Positions 26,501 through 38,500 of a DNA stretch of 64,000 bases are shown here, piece after piece. Position numbers and translations under genes: made by a program. Positions within the stretch are counted from its first letter, which is position 1. Every line of letters starts with the position of its first letter. Under the pieces are notes generated by a model, which saw nothing but the letters and a program-made list of their open reading frames with translations, was not told where the DNA came from and ran no database searches. Source of the DNA: Actinernus sp. WN-2022. Taxonomy: Eukaryota; Cnidaria; Anthozoa; Actiniaria; Actinernidae. The stretch covers positions 6,014,965 through 6,078,964 of the forward strand of contig JAOWCC010001368.1 in the NCBI GenBank assembly GCA_030867875.1, given 5' to 3'.

Positions 26501-29500
26501 CCGCCTTCACGATTCAGGTTTGGAAACTTTCCTTCGCGCTACGCGCTAAATCATATAAATGTCGGTTCAAGTTAAAGTTTTGGACGCTCAGAATTATGAG
26601 AGATGCAAGACAACAACTGTCTCTTGGCATAATCTGAGTTGCATGACGGTAGAAGACATCAAATACCTTTGCTTCAAACACTGGTGTTTTGTTCGTTCTC
26701 CCTTGTCTTCGTCTCGTTTATGATTGACATAATTTTTATGGCGTGTAATTAGCATACCGTAAAAGACCGCCTAATAAGCTGCAGGGTTTTTCCAATTTCA
26801 TTTGGACTAAGAGCGTTTTTTTTCTCCCTATAAAATCCGTGTGCGGCTTGTACGCGGGCTCTTTCAGATTGAAGTTCGCATGAGATATCGAAAAATGAGC
26901 CCTGATAACTTCTTTATGCTGTTTTCTTCTCGTAACATTCCTTAATCCAGTTTGTGTTTAATTAATATTGTGCTTCCGTAAAGGTCACATTTTGTGAAGT
27001 TTGATTGGTTCGAGTCTCGTTCTTTAATGTGCTTATTGAAAGACTGAAATTGGAGAAATATTCAGATTCAAGAAGTGGATCACATATCCAGAATACTTTG
27101 GGTATAAAGCTATAAAAGAAGTTGTTTGTGCAATCTCACGAGTCACGGCACGTGGCAAATTATAATATTGTCAACAAATCCAAAACTTCACATCTGAGAT
27201 TTGAGAGACTCCAGCACTTTTTGCAGAACATGCAAACTGTTCACGAAGTAAAATCAAAATCATCCAGAACATTTAATTTGTCTATAGCGAATTTTCAAAG
27301 CGGCAAACATTACGCGAAGCTAATCGGATATTCAAATCAGTTCGCGGAAAACTTCACACATTATGCACCGCGGCAATTTGAAAGACGTGACTCCACACCT
27401 TTGAAAACAGATTTAAATTAATAGAAAGAACTCGAGAGTATTTTATTTAGTAAATATTTCACTTTGAAGGTAAAGTTGAGAAGCTGTGTGGTACTTTAGG
27501 AACTACAATGCAATAAAAACTCAGTTCCCGCACCCCAGTGTTGTTGTGTCAAAATCCAGACAGAGAGAATTCAATTCAAGTTCATAGCGTCACAGGCTTC
27601 CCAGACTCGACGTATATTTCCCGCTTATTAGTCTGTTGGGTTACCTGTGGTTTATCGATTAGTTTCATAACGATATTGATCTCAGAAGAGTTTAAATAAT
27701 TGCTTCGTGTGAATTTTCTTTTCCGATTCCTACGAAATGAATCTTCAATAATAAAAGATTGATACTTAATGAAGTTGTGTGAGTGGTTTTTTGGCGATTT
27801 GGGGCCTTCTAAAGCAATTTATTAGGATTTGAAATTTTGGCCTTGTCAATTTTCGTAGGAATCGGAAAAGAGAATTCACACGAAGCAATTATTTAAACTC
27901 TTCTGAGATCGTTATGAAACTAATCGATAAACCACAGGTAACCCAACAGACTAATAAGCGGGAAATATACGTAGAGTCTGGGAAGCCTGTGATAGCGTTT
28001 CTTGAAAACACAAGGCAGCATTCTAGCATAACTATGATTCTAGTAAGTAGGTATATCCTTTGTCTAATAAATGATTTTTCAAAGCAATTGTTTTATTTCA
28101 TTCATCTACTTTATTAACAATGTGGTAAATAAACGAGCTCTCCTCGTTCTGACATCTTGTGGAATTCCATTCAGTCACAGAAAATCACTTCGTCAGGGTT
28201 GTGGATACGCATCTGGCGCACCAAATAAGAACGGTCATTATCAACACTCCAGTAACTCACAGCAAACCTTTCTATTCAGAGGGGGTGAATTTCTTTGGGA
28301 GAATATTTAAAAAAATCAAATCCCATGAGAAAATTTGTATGAGAAAACTCCGCGTTTGATTGACGATCGGCTAAATCAGTTTTTCAAACGAAACTTACAT
28401 AAACAAATAAACATTTATATGAATGCGAAATGTTTTGAACATTCTATCAGATCGTTGTGAAAAGGTGATCACAATAAGGCATGTTGTCAAACATTACAAA
28501 TTCTAAATTAACGTTTTATCGGATCATTATGGAAAGTTGACAAAGCATTCTCAGACATTACCAATGCGTTTAAATGTTCCATCAGATCGTTGCGAAAAGT
28601 TGACAAAGCGTTCTCAAACATTAGAAATGCGTTTCAATGTTTTATCGGATCGTTGTGGAAAGTTGATAAAGCATTCTCAAACATTACGAATGCGTTTCAA
28701 TGTTCTATCAGATCGTTGTGAAACGTTGACAAAGCGTTCCAGAACTTTAGGAAAGCATTTCAACGTTATTTCAGATCGTTGTGAAAAGTTGACAACGCGT
28801 TGAGAAACATTTCCGATGCATTGCAATGCATTGAGAATGCATTGAGAATGCGTTGAAATCCATTCAAACGCCAGTTTCGTTTAGCCGGGTTTTCGCATGG
28901 AGGGTCACATATGCAAACATGACTAACAAACTGTGTATGTCAGACATTGACTTGAAGGAAAATAATTATTGCATATCATTTCAATCAAGTGATGAGGGAG
29001 TAGACTTGAACTTTTTGTAGCCAATTAACATACATCAATTGAACATTGACACAAAACATTTGCAACACCATGACATTTTAACTACAATGTATGAATGTTG
29101 TAAACAACCATGTTTCTGAAAATCTGTTTGAACATATTTCATAATAATTATGGACTGGATTGGATTGTTTTCAGCGAACCAATGTGGATACAGAGAGTAT
29201 TTCACTAGGACCAGGTGGGCGTGGTTATGGAGCATGGGCCCGAGGGAGTAGTGGAGGAACAGGAACTGCGTCTGCTGCCTTACAAGCCTCTCAAAACCCT
29301 GAACAAGAGCCAAGAAGCAACCGGTCAGTACACACAAATTATTATTGTATTCTAATGGTTAATGGTTAGAGAAAATGTTTAAAATTTATATATTGTGTTT
29401 TGATTGTGGGAATATTCTATTCATATTTTTTTTTACAGATTTTCAGCTCTTGGAGGTGAAGCTCGACGAGGCCCTGGAGCTGCCAGGTTTGTTCAAAGAG

Positions 29501-32500
29501 AAAGAAATCTGAGAATTGTTTGGCATAATGGCTTATGATGTGTGTACATGTAGTTTAGTTTTAATGGTATGTCCACTTATTTTCTAGGCAAAGTTCTGGT
29601 GCTGGTCGCCAAGAAACACGTAGCCCAGGACCTGGAAGCCGACGCCCACCAAGCACTGAACGAGAGAAGGCTCTAGAAGCTGCAAGGAATATTGTTCAAA
29701 ATAAGGTATTGCTTAAAGTTCATATAAGCCCTAGCCAGTTATCTTTGATTATTATCGATTGTACATGAAGTGGATAGTCCAACAGTAGAATATTTCTTGA
29801 TTTGGGTGTTGCGTCTACGAGATATAAAGGTTTAAATTTCCAATATGCTAATGTTCATGATGTCATCACCGACATTTGCTGAATTTATTTGTGCTTATGA
29901 ATTAAGCTATTTTCTAATTTAGATATTTTTGTGTGTAAAATCACTTTGATAAGCTTCAAATATAACTTAGAATTTAAAAATACGTAATTTGTCTCTACCG
30001 ACATGCTTTTGTATAATAAGTGATGTCGGTGATGACATCACATCATTAGCATATTGGAAATATAAACCTTTATATCTCGTAGACGTTACACCCAAATCAC
30101 TTCATGTACAATCAATATCAAAGATAACTGGCTAGGGCTTATAATTATGCACTTTAAAAATTGTGCTGCCTACCAAGTAAACAAAGGATTTGTACAACTG
30201 CACATGATCCTGTGACTGGGTTATTTGCTTTCATAAGTAGTGTAGCACATGTATCATTGCACAATATTTATTGAGTAGTTACATTTAGGTATTACAGGGC
30301 TGGTTATTGCGATCGTTACGGTCGCAAATGGGACTAAAAATGTTAATTTCATCCAGTCACAAAAGTGCAACTGAATCACAAGTGTAATGAAAGCAGATGT
30401 TTCTCTTGATTAAAGAATGAGATTTTTCATAATATCACACAAAATCCTACCTTGCACTTCCATTGTTCATTTGCAAGCAAAACTGGCTGCCATTAGAGCG
30501 GTGGTACATTAAAACAAGTATTGCAGGCAGAGTATTTTATGGTTACACCGCTGAACTATCCACCAACAATATTATTATTTGTTCAAACTGCATTGCGGTT
30601 GCAGTTTATTTTCGTAATTAGTCACAATTTTTTGGTGACTAAAATTTTCTGTTTTGCAACTAAATCTTATCTAGTCGCAAATATGCAACCAGACTTTTTT
30701 TTATATTTCCAGCCCTGATTATTGTCATATCGAAGTACAGCCACTCTAAAATATGTAATTTAGTGCCTACATGTAGTTATTATGTGTTAGATAAAGAATG
30801 AGCGGCCGATCTTTATCCAATTTACAAACTCGAGCTAGTAAATCGGATAAGGATCGGATGCAAATTGTTTATCTTGCTTATCAAACCTCTAGATGTAGAG
30901 TCATGTTTTCAGTTATTTTGGCGATACGACTTATTTGGGCCAAGAAAATTGAAGCCAAAGTTTATGTAAATCAGGACAAAATCTGTATCAAATTTGCAGA
31001 TCCCTCCATGCTCATTGATTTCCTTTGTTTTTGCTTCATGAATTATTAATGAGTTGATAATTATATGTATTGTTGTTTTAGCAGCAGCCACAACAACAAC
31101 AACAACAACAACAGCAACCAAGACCAGCACAAGAAGGAGACTCTGGCAGGGCTTCGCCTCGTCAAGAAGCAGAACCTGTGGCCCCTGCTGAATCTGTGGC
31201 CCCTGCTGAATCTGTGGCAGCCCCAACTAAGGAGCTGTCAGAAGATGAAATACAGAACAAAACTGTTGGCCTTATTAATGAGTACCATTCAATCAAAGAC
31301 TTAAAGGTCAGTGGTGTTATACTCCCCTCAAAGCAATGTGGAATGTTACCATAGTAATGTTGATCACTTATAAGCCACACTCACTTATAAATTGCACCCC
31401 TAACTTTGACAACCTCACAACCTCAAATTTGAAGTTCTGAAATTATTTTGGAAAGTCTTACTCATAAGCTGCATCATGATTTTAGTGATTTCTGTCCAAA
31501 AGGAAGTCAAGTTTCGAGCCTCACTTTTCCTATATTTCTGGATCTCAAATCCCCTCAGATTATATATAATAGCTTGAGAAGGTCTTACATTCCAGTTCTA
31601 AGATATTTACAGTTCATAAACCTGACAAAAATACTGAAAACTCTAAGCTAAAAACATGGAAGTCATTTTCCATTGGGTTTTGGCCGCTATCTTGAATGTA
31701 GACTGCTGACCACAATATTTGAAAGCTCCAAGATGGCAGACAATGCAGGGAAGGTCGATGTTTTTGTGAGTTTCTGGAACAATGTGAAAAGTTTTTGGAA
31801 AGTGCTTGGTTATAAGCCCTAACTTTGGGAACGTTTTTCTCGCAATTTCTTTTTTAATTATGTGGCATAATGCTGTGGCTTATAAGTGATCAACTATGGT
31901 AATCAATAATTGTGCCAATCATTCTGATTTTGCGGGAATGTTCCTATAATCTCAGATTATGCTGCAAATAATATAATATATGGATAGTAAACCCCCCCGC
32001 CCCCCTCTCAAAATGACATGGGTGAGGAAAAATCATGCAATGGAATTATTTCCAAATGTTTCATTCATTTAACAAGTGGGGGCTTCCCTATATGAAGCAG
32101 GCATCTGCGAGGCCTGGAGCACCAAGTATCTAGTGGGTCCATTTAGAAAAGTAATTGGCAGTGTGAGACAAGGTAGCCAGCTTCTAACGAAACTTGGATT
32201 AAAATGCATAGGCAGCATTATTGTTAATGCTGCAAAACACATGCACCAAAAGATTGTCAGCACGGCCCTTGATTTCATATATATGTTCTATTGTTTGAGC
32301 TAATGATCTTGTGACTGTCTCACATCACGTTTAGGAGGCATTGGAGTGTGTGAAAGACCTTAAATCACCCAGCATGAACCACAAGTTTGTGTCGTTTGCA
32401 CTGAATCACACCGTAGAGAAGCGTTCCCAAGAAAGAACTGCAACTGGAACACTGATGCAGGCACTACTGAGGGAAAGCATAGTTTCCAGGGAAAGCTTCC

Positions 32501-35500
32501 TCAAAGGGTAAAGCTGTTTGCGATGCGTGCCCTCTGTCCTATGTGGTCCCTGCAATACTCTGTACATGCCCTCTATTATAACATACATGTAGTTAGAAAG
32601 TACTCATGCTGATGGTAGAGTCACAACACCACACCACAGACATGCAGCCTTCAAAAATAGAGTCCAAGAATGACCTTTTAAGCTGAGTTTGTAATACAGG
32701 AAGTTACAAAATGTACATGAAAATGATATTTAAATCCTAACCCTTATTATACTTATTCCAATTCAGACTTGATGAAGTACTAGAATTTGCAGAGGACATA
32801 GAAATTGATATTCCTCATGTGTGGAAATACCTTGGTGAACTGGTGGGACCTGTAACATGTGATGGTGTGCTGCCTTTCACCAGTCTGTATGCATCTGTTT
32901 GCAAATTTGTGAGTAACAAGGAAAATAGGGCCAAACTGATGGCAGAAATTATCATTGCTGCAAGCAATGGATCGGTAAGAAACTTTGAGCCTTTTACCAG
33001 TTTTAGAACTGTAGGTTTGGCCCATCTGAAATGGGTCTAAGACATCAAATCTGTATTTTTTGTAATTAATATGTGGACAAAGAATTACCCTATATCATTA
33101 TGACGTCATGGCTTGTTTATGAGGGGGACAGAATCGACTTGAACAATAGAATTTTGAACTAAATCTGCTCTGCTGAGGAAAATTTAACTTCAAATTGTCT
33201 GGTTTCCAGATATCAGCTGTATCAATGTTTATCCCACAATATTTACCGTATTTGGTGGCTGTTACCGCTATTCTACGTTCTTCAAAATGCATTTGATAGA
33301 GATTTCCTTTGTGTTGTTGCTGTTTTGTCCCTGTTTTGTCCCCCTCCCACGACCGTGATCCTTAGCGTTTAAACAATAGATTGTTTTGATATGACGTCAT
33401 AGCGATATAGGTCAATTGGCCAGTAGGAATTTTGTCAAAAATTGGGATGCAGAGATTCAAATTTGTATGGCATCCATACAGGCTCTCCTTCTGCCTTTTC
33501 CCATGAGCCTGTTTGCAAGCAGAATAATGTCTTCAAAAACCCTGTCAGTTTTATTTTGAAGTTTTGTTTGAGTTTTAATCTAAAGTTAAGTTTAATTACT
33601 GTAGAATGCCAACATACTGTGTGCATGAACATCTGTTACTGTATTTCACGATTGTATGAAAGAAGTGTGTGGCCTTTTAAATTGCTCTTAAAGCAAGCCT
33701 AAGAGAACAAAATATGACCGGTATAAAGTGGTCCTTATTTGGCATACATTGCACATGTAGTTCCTTGAACAAGCTAAATATTAGATGAGAACATAATAAT
33801 TCGCACACGTGCAGGGCATTCAAGTAGGTTTTCAGAAATGCAAGTAAAATCTTGTGACAACTTGCTGAACTATTAATTGAATTATTAATGAGTTTGATAA
33901 ATATACATGTATACAAGTAAATAATAATATATTCCATCAAGTAATTAGTATCATTGATATCATGTTACAACGTATTTTTAAATTAGTAATGTATCATGCA
34001 ATATTTATTATTGGTCATTAGTAAGTAATTATAAATTAGTAATTACTAATAATATGTTTTTATTAGTATAAGAAATCAGAAATAATAATAAGTATAAATT
34101 ATATGTAATTAAGTAAACATATTTAGTAGTTTTTATTAGTCTAGCAACTTGTATAAATGCTATAGGCCTAAACCAGTCCAAGGTAAAATAAAGTTATCTA
34201 CATGTATCTAATAGTATGCCCTTTGTAACTGTGCACTAAATCCACTCTTTCTCTACCTAGAACCCCTCTGAAGTAGCTGTGCTGTGGTCGAGATCAGGAC
34301 TAAATTTTAATAGTTTCTTCTCATCACAAGAGGAAGCACAACAATTTATTAAGAGTAAAGTGAGTAATTGAAGTTAATAACAACTATAAACCACACACAA
34401 AACCCATAACAGAGTCATGGGGTGGAATCATGAAAGCGATGATGATAAATGTTTTGGTGCTAATTTCCTGACATTTTATAGTTTTAGAAACATTTCTTAA
34501 AACAAATGGTTAGGAGAACTTACATGTGTCAAGCTTTGATATATTTAAAATTTTGGCAAAGATTTACACAGCTAGACCAACTTCTCTTTCATGATTCGTC
34601 CCCAGGACCCTGTTTTTGAAGCTACATGTACTGTACTGACTCTCAAAAGTATGCTCTACTTATTTATGGGCCTAGTGATACTTCAGTCAATTTTAAAACT
34701 AAATCTCAGTTTTTTTGTAGAGTTCAAAGTTTCATTATTGACACTGGGATATTCACTGCTTCAACCTAATTTTTTGTTATGTATACTCTTTCTTTTTCTA
34801 TATTATAGGCCATTCTCAAATTCTCTAAACCCCCTTGATGAGCACACAATAGTGCTGTTCTTGGGGTAAACGTAGCCAGAAAATATGTTTAAATAAAAAA
34901 AAATGTTTTTCCCCAGGACCCTGTTCTTGTGATGTTCTTGTGATTTTCTTGTATTAGTCTCGTAATAACAACAACAACAACACCCACTTTATTTACACCG
35001 ATACAGATACGATAATAGATACAGGACGAGTGGCTATGCTTTATTGGATTTACAAACTCCAGCTGGAGGCAATAAAGTATATGGCATCAATAGAGTCATG
35101 TTTTTCAGATTGTTTGGCAATACTACCTATTTTGGCAAAGAAAATCGAAGCAAAGGTTTATGCAAATCAGGACGAATCTGTATCAGATTTACAGATCATT
35201 TATCGCACATTGATTTCCTTTGTTTTCCTTCATGAATTATCACTGAGTGAGTTTGATAATAATGAATTATATTTACAAATTAAAGAGAGAGTCGGAAACA
35301 AAGACAGCTTTTACAAGAGATATGCTGCAGGCTACCTAGAATAACCTAATCAAGCTAGCTAACCACTTATAAATAATGCAGATAATACAGTATATGAAGC
35401 AGACAGTAAAACATAATAATTTATACAAGTTGAGGATTAGCTGTGGAGTATGAAGAGTCTGAGACATTGCATTATTTGTTTATAGTAGTAGAGAGAATCA

Positions 35501-38500
35501 ACTTAATGTAGGTATTAGTAGGTAATGCATTTTAATGCCTTTGTTAGTGCTAATTAGCTTGATTAGCTTAAAGCTATTTCTAAATAGTAATAATAAATTG
35601 TGACCATGTATTTTAATACATTAGGTACAAAATAAAGTTGTTCTAGGAAATCATTATAAATGTCGTTTTTGAAAGCCTTTTTACTCAGTGATTTTGATAA
35701 GTGCCATTTTGGTACTGTTGTTTTGTGCAGAGTTGTGATTAAAGTCATGCTTTGGCATACTTTTATACATGTAGGTACACCAGTCTCATGTTTTATACAT
35801 TTCCTTTACAGGAATTAGAGTCAATGCTTGGTAGTTCCAGTTCTAGTGGAAAGACAAGTGCTGCAAATCACCATTCTAACATTCAGGAGGAACTTAGAAA
35901 TTTAATGATGAAGAGGAAGGCTAGGAATGAAGAGGTTTTCAAATGGGTAGATGTGAGTATTGTTGTTTCCCTTGCTTGTAGAATCTACTTTCTGTTGCAT
36001 TGTACTCTGAAAAAACTCTGAATTTCTAACGAGACCTGAAACAACCATGGGGCTGATCAAAGCCAGGTCCTGGCTAATCTACAGATCAAATTGGAATTTA
36101 GCATGTTGATTTTTGTGGAGGGAGGAAAACCGGAGAACCCGGTGAAAAACCCTCGGAGCAAGGGCGAGATACCAACAAACTCAACTCACATGTGGCAAAA
36201 CTGTACTGTTACAGGGTTCCCATGGTCAGGGAATTTAGGATTTGGTCAGAGAAATCCCAAGTCGGGGAACTTTTACTTTCAGGCTTCACATACCTATTTT
36301 TTGGGCTGTTTTGTTAATGTTGCAGTCCCAAAATTGCGATTGAATATTTGGAAAAATATTAGCATGTGCTGGAGTGCAGTGAAAAATGTTTCTTGGGCAG
36401 TGAAATGTTAGGGATATTTTTTCCTGCAAATGTGTAGGAACCCTGTGTTAGAACTGAGGCAGGGCCGCTCTGTGGCTCTTTAGCACAACAACAGAACCTT
36501 TGTTTTCTGACAATAGGGGCAGGGGTGGAACCAGGATTTGATCAAGGGTGTGTCCAAGACGCCCCTGAAGGTGGAAATTATCAGAGCAGAACACAATGGC
36601 TCCTGTTCTTAGCAGGTGTCCAGTGCGCTATTGGACACCTACTGGCTCTGTCACTGAACCATGTTGACATCATATGGTCCACCTGGGAAATTGATGAGTT
36701 TTCTGGACAGGACAATCGGTCCATAACTGACATCTACTGTACAATTTACAGGAGATAAACACAGCAATAGATTTAGATGTCCATAACAAACACAGCAATA
36801 GATTTAGATATCCATAACAAACACAGCAATAGATTTAGATATCCATAACAAACACAGCAATAGATTTAGATATCCATATAACAAACACAGCAATAGATTT
36901 AGATATCCATGAGAACGTTTGAGAGCAAACATTGTTTTTCATTGGAAGATCCCTTTAAACATTGAAGCATTATAATAATATAAACCATTTACCGCTTTGT
37001 AGTGACTTTCAGTTTTCAAGTAACCAAGTAGTCTTCAGAATGGGTTTGTGCTGCTACATATTTGCTTTGTGGGGATGGGTGGTGCAGTGCAGCACATAAA
37101 ACTGCTTGCCTCTTTGCCACTGTGGCCTGATTTCCAGATGCATCGTCATTAGCGAGTTCAGTTTGTTGATTTTCACCCATGCTCCGAGGGTGTTTCTCTG
37201 GTTTTCCTCCCTCCATAAAAATCAACACGTGAGTTGAGCATTGAGTGCAGAGAATATATGAATGTAGTAAGGAGTGTGTGTGGAATGAGTCTAGATACAT
37301 TAGCATATCTTACTAGAGAATATATGAATGTAGTAAGGAGTGTGTGTGGAATGAGTCTAGATACATTAGCATATCTTACTAGAGAATATATGAATGTAGT
37401 AAGGAGTGTGTGTGGAATGAGTCTAGATACATTAGCATATCTTACTAGAGAATATATGAATGTAGTAAGGAGTGTGTGTGGAATGAGTCTAGATACATTA
37501 GCATATCTTACTAGAGAATATATGAATGTAGTAAGGAGTGTGTGTGGAATGAGTCTAGATACATTAGCATATCTTACTAGAGAATATATGAATGTAGTAA
37601 GGAGTGTGTGTGGAATGAGTCTAGATACATTAGCATATCTTACTAGAGAATATATGAATGTAGTAAGGAGTGTGTGTGGCATGAGTCTAGATACATTAGC
37701 ATATCTTACTAGAGAATATATGAATGTAGTAAGGAGTGTGTGTGGAATGAGTCTTGGAGACATTAGCATATCTTACTAGTGAATATATGAATGCAGTAAG
37801 GAGTGTATGTAGAATGAGTCTTGGATACATTAGCATATCTTACTAGAGAATATATGAATGTAGTAAGGAGTGTGTGTGGAATGAGTCTCGGTACTTAGCA
37901 TATCTTCCTAGAGAATATATGAATGTAGTAAGGAGTAAGGAGATATCCATCCCAGAGTGCACGCGACGGCGGAGTTACGATATAGTCTATATGAATGCAG
38001 TAAGGAGTGTGTGTGGAATGAGTCTCGGTACATTAGCATATCTTGCCAGAGGCCTAATCGGCTTCATTCATCCGAGGATAAACAATATTTAACTAACTAT
38101 ACCAGGTTTACATGACAAGCACTTTGGTCACAGTACTCCAAGACTACCTTTTCACAGTGTCTTAGTACCCCAAGATTTTCAGGGATGCATACCTGGAACA
38201 TTACCATTTACGAGACAAAAATTAGGGGTGCCGGGTCGACAAAGTTAAGCATACATGCCATCCTGGTTTCTGGGAAAACTACCCACCCACCCCTCCCTTG
38301 GATATGCATCATTCTATTAATGATAAACCATTAAAGGAAACCCTTGCTGTTGGAACAAGTTGCCGTTAAATTGTTGGCAATATGGTCTAGGTTGAAAATA
38401 TGTTGAAAACATTGGAAAATGTATTATAGTTTTTGAAAAAAATAAGCCATTTTCAGCGTGGGTGCCGCCATCTTGGAGTGATGACGTTTTTTTGCGGTCC

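Larger units (their letters stand above)
25787..28909. mobile_element. 3.1-kb TIR element with 63-bp subterminal repeats
   Basis: TIRs of about 30 bp (TGTGACCCTCCATGCGAAAA...CCCGGCT) at 25787 and inverted to 28909, in eIF4G intron 11. The flanks are TA on both sides (an ATAT duplication cannot be excluded). Each end carries tandem 63-bp units (25940-26190 and 28430-28815). The middle has a foldback and a 99-codon open frame (27122-27421, unrecognised). No transposase was recognised. Confidence 0.82.

Noticed and set aside
35030..35344. 104-codon frame in an eIF4G intron
   Set aside because: Lies in an interspersed repeat that also occurs at 30787-31066, where the frame is not conserved.
36091..36411. 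106-codon frame beginning in SINE sequence
   Set aside because: The first 35 codons are the antisense strand of a SINE; the rest has no similarity I recognise and no splice support.
37173..37779. 180-200-codon open frames on both strands with a 22-residue repeat
   Set aside because: They are produced by a 66-bp VNTR whose length is a multiple of three. Both strands are open equally and no flanking coding signal exists.
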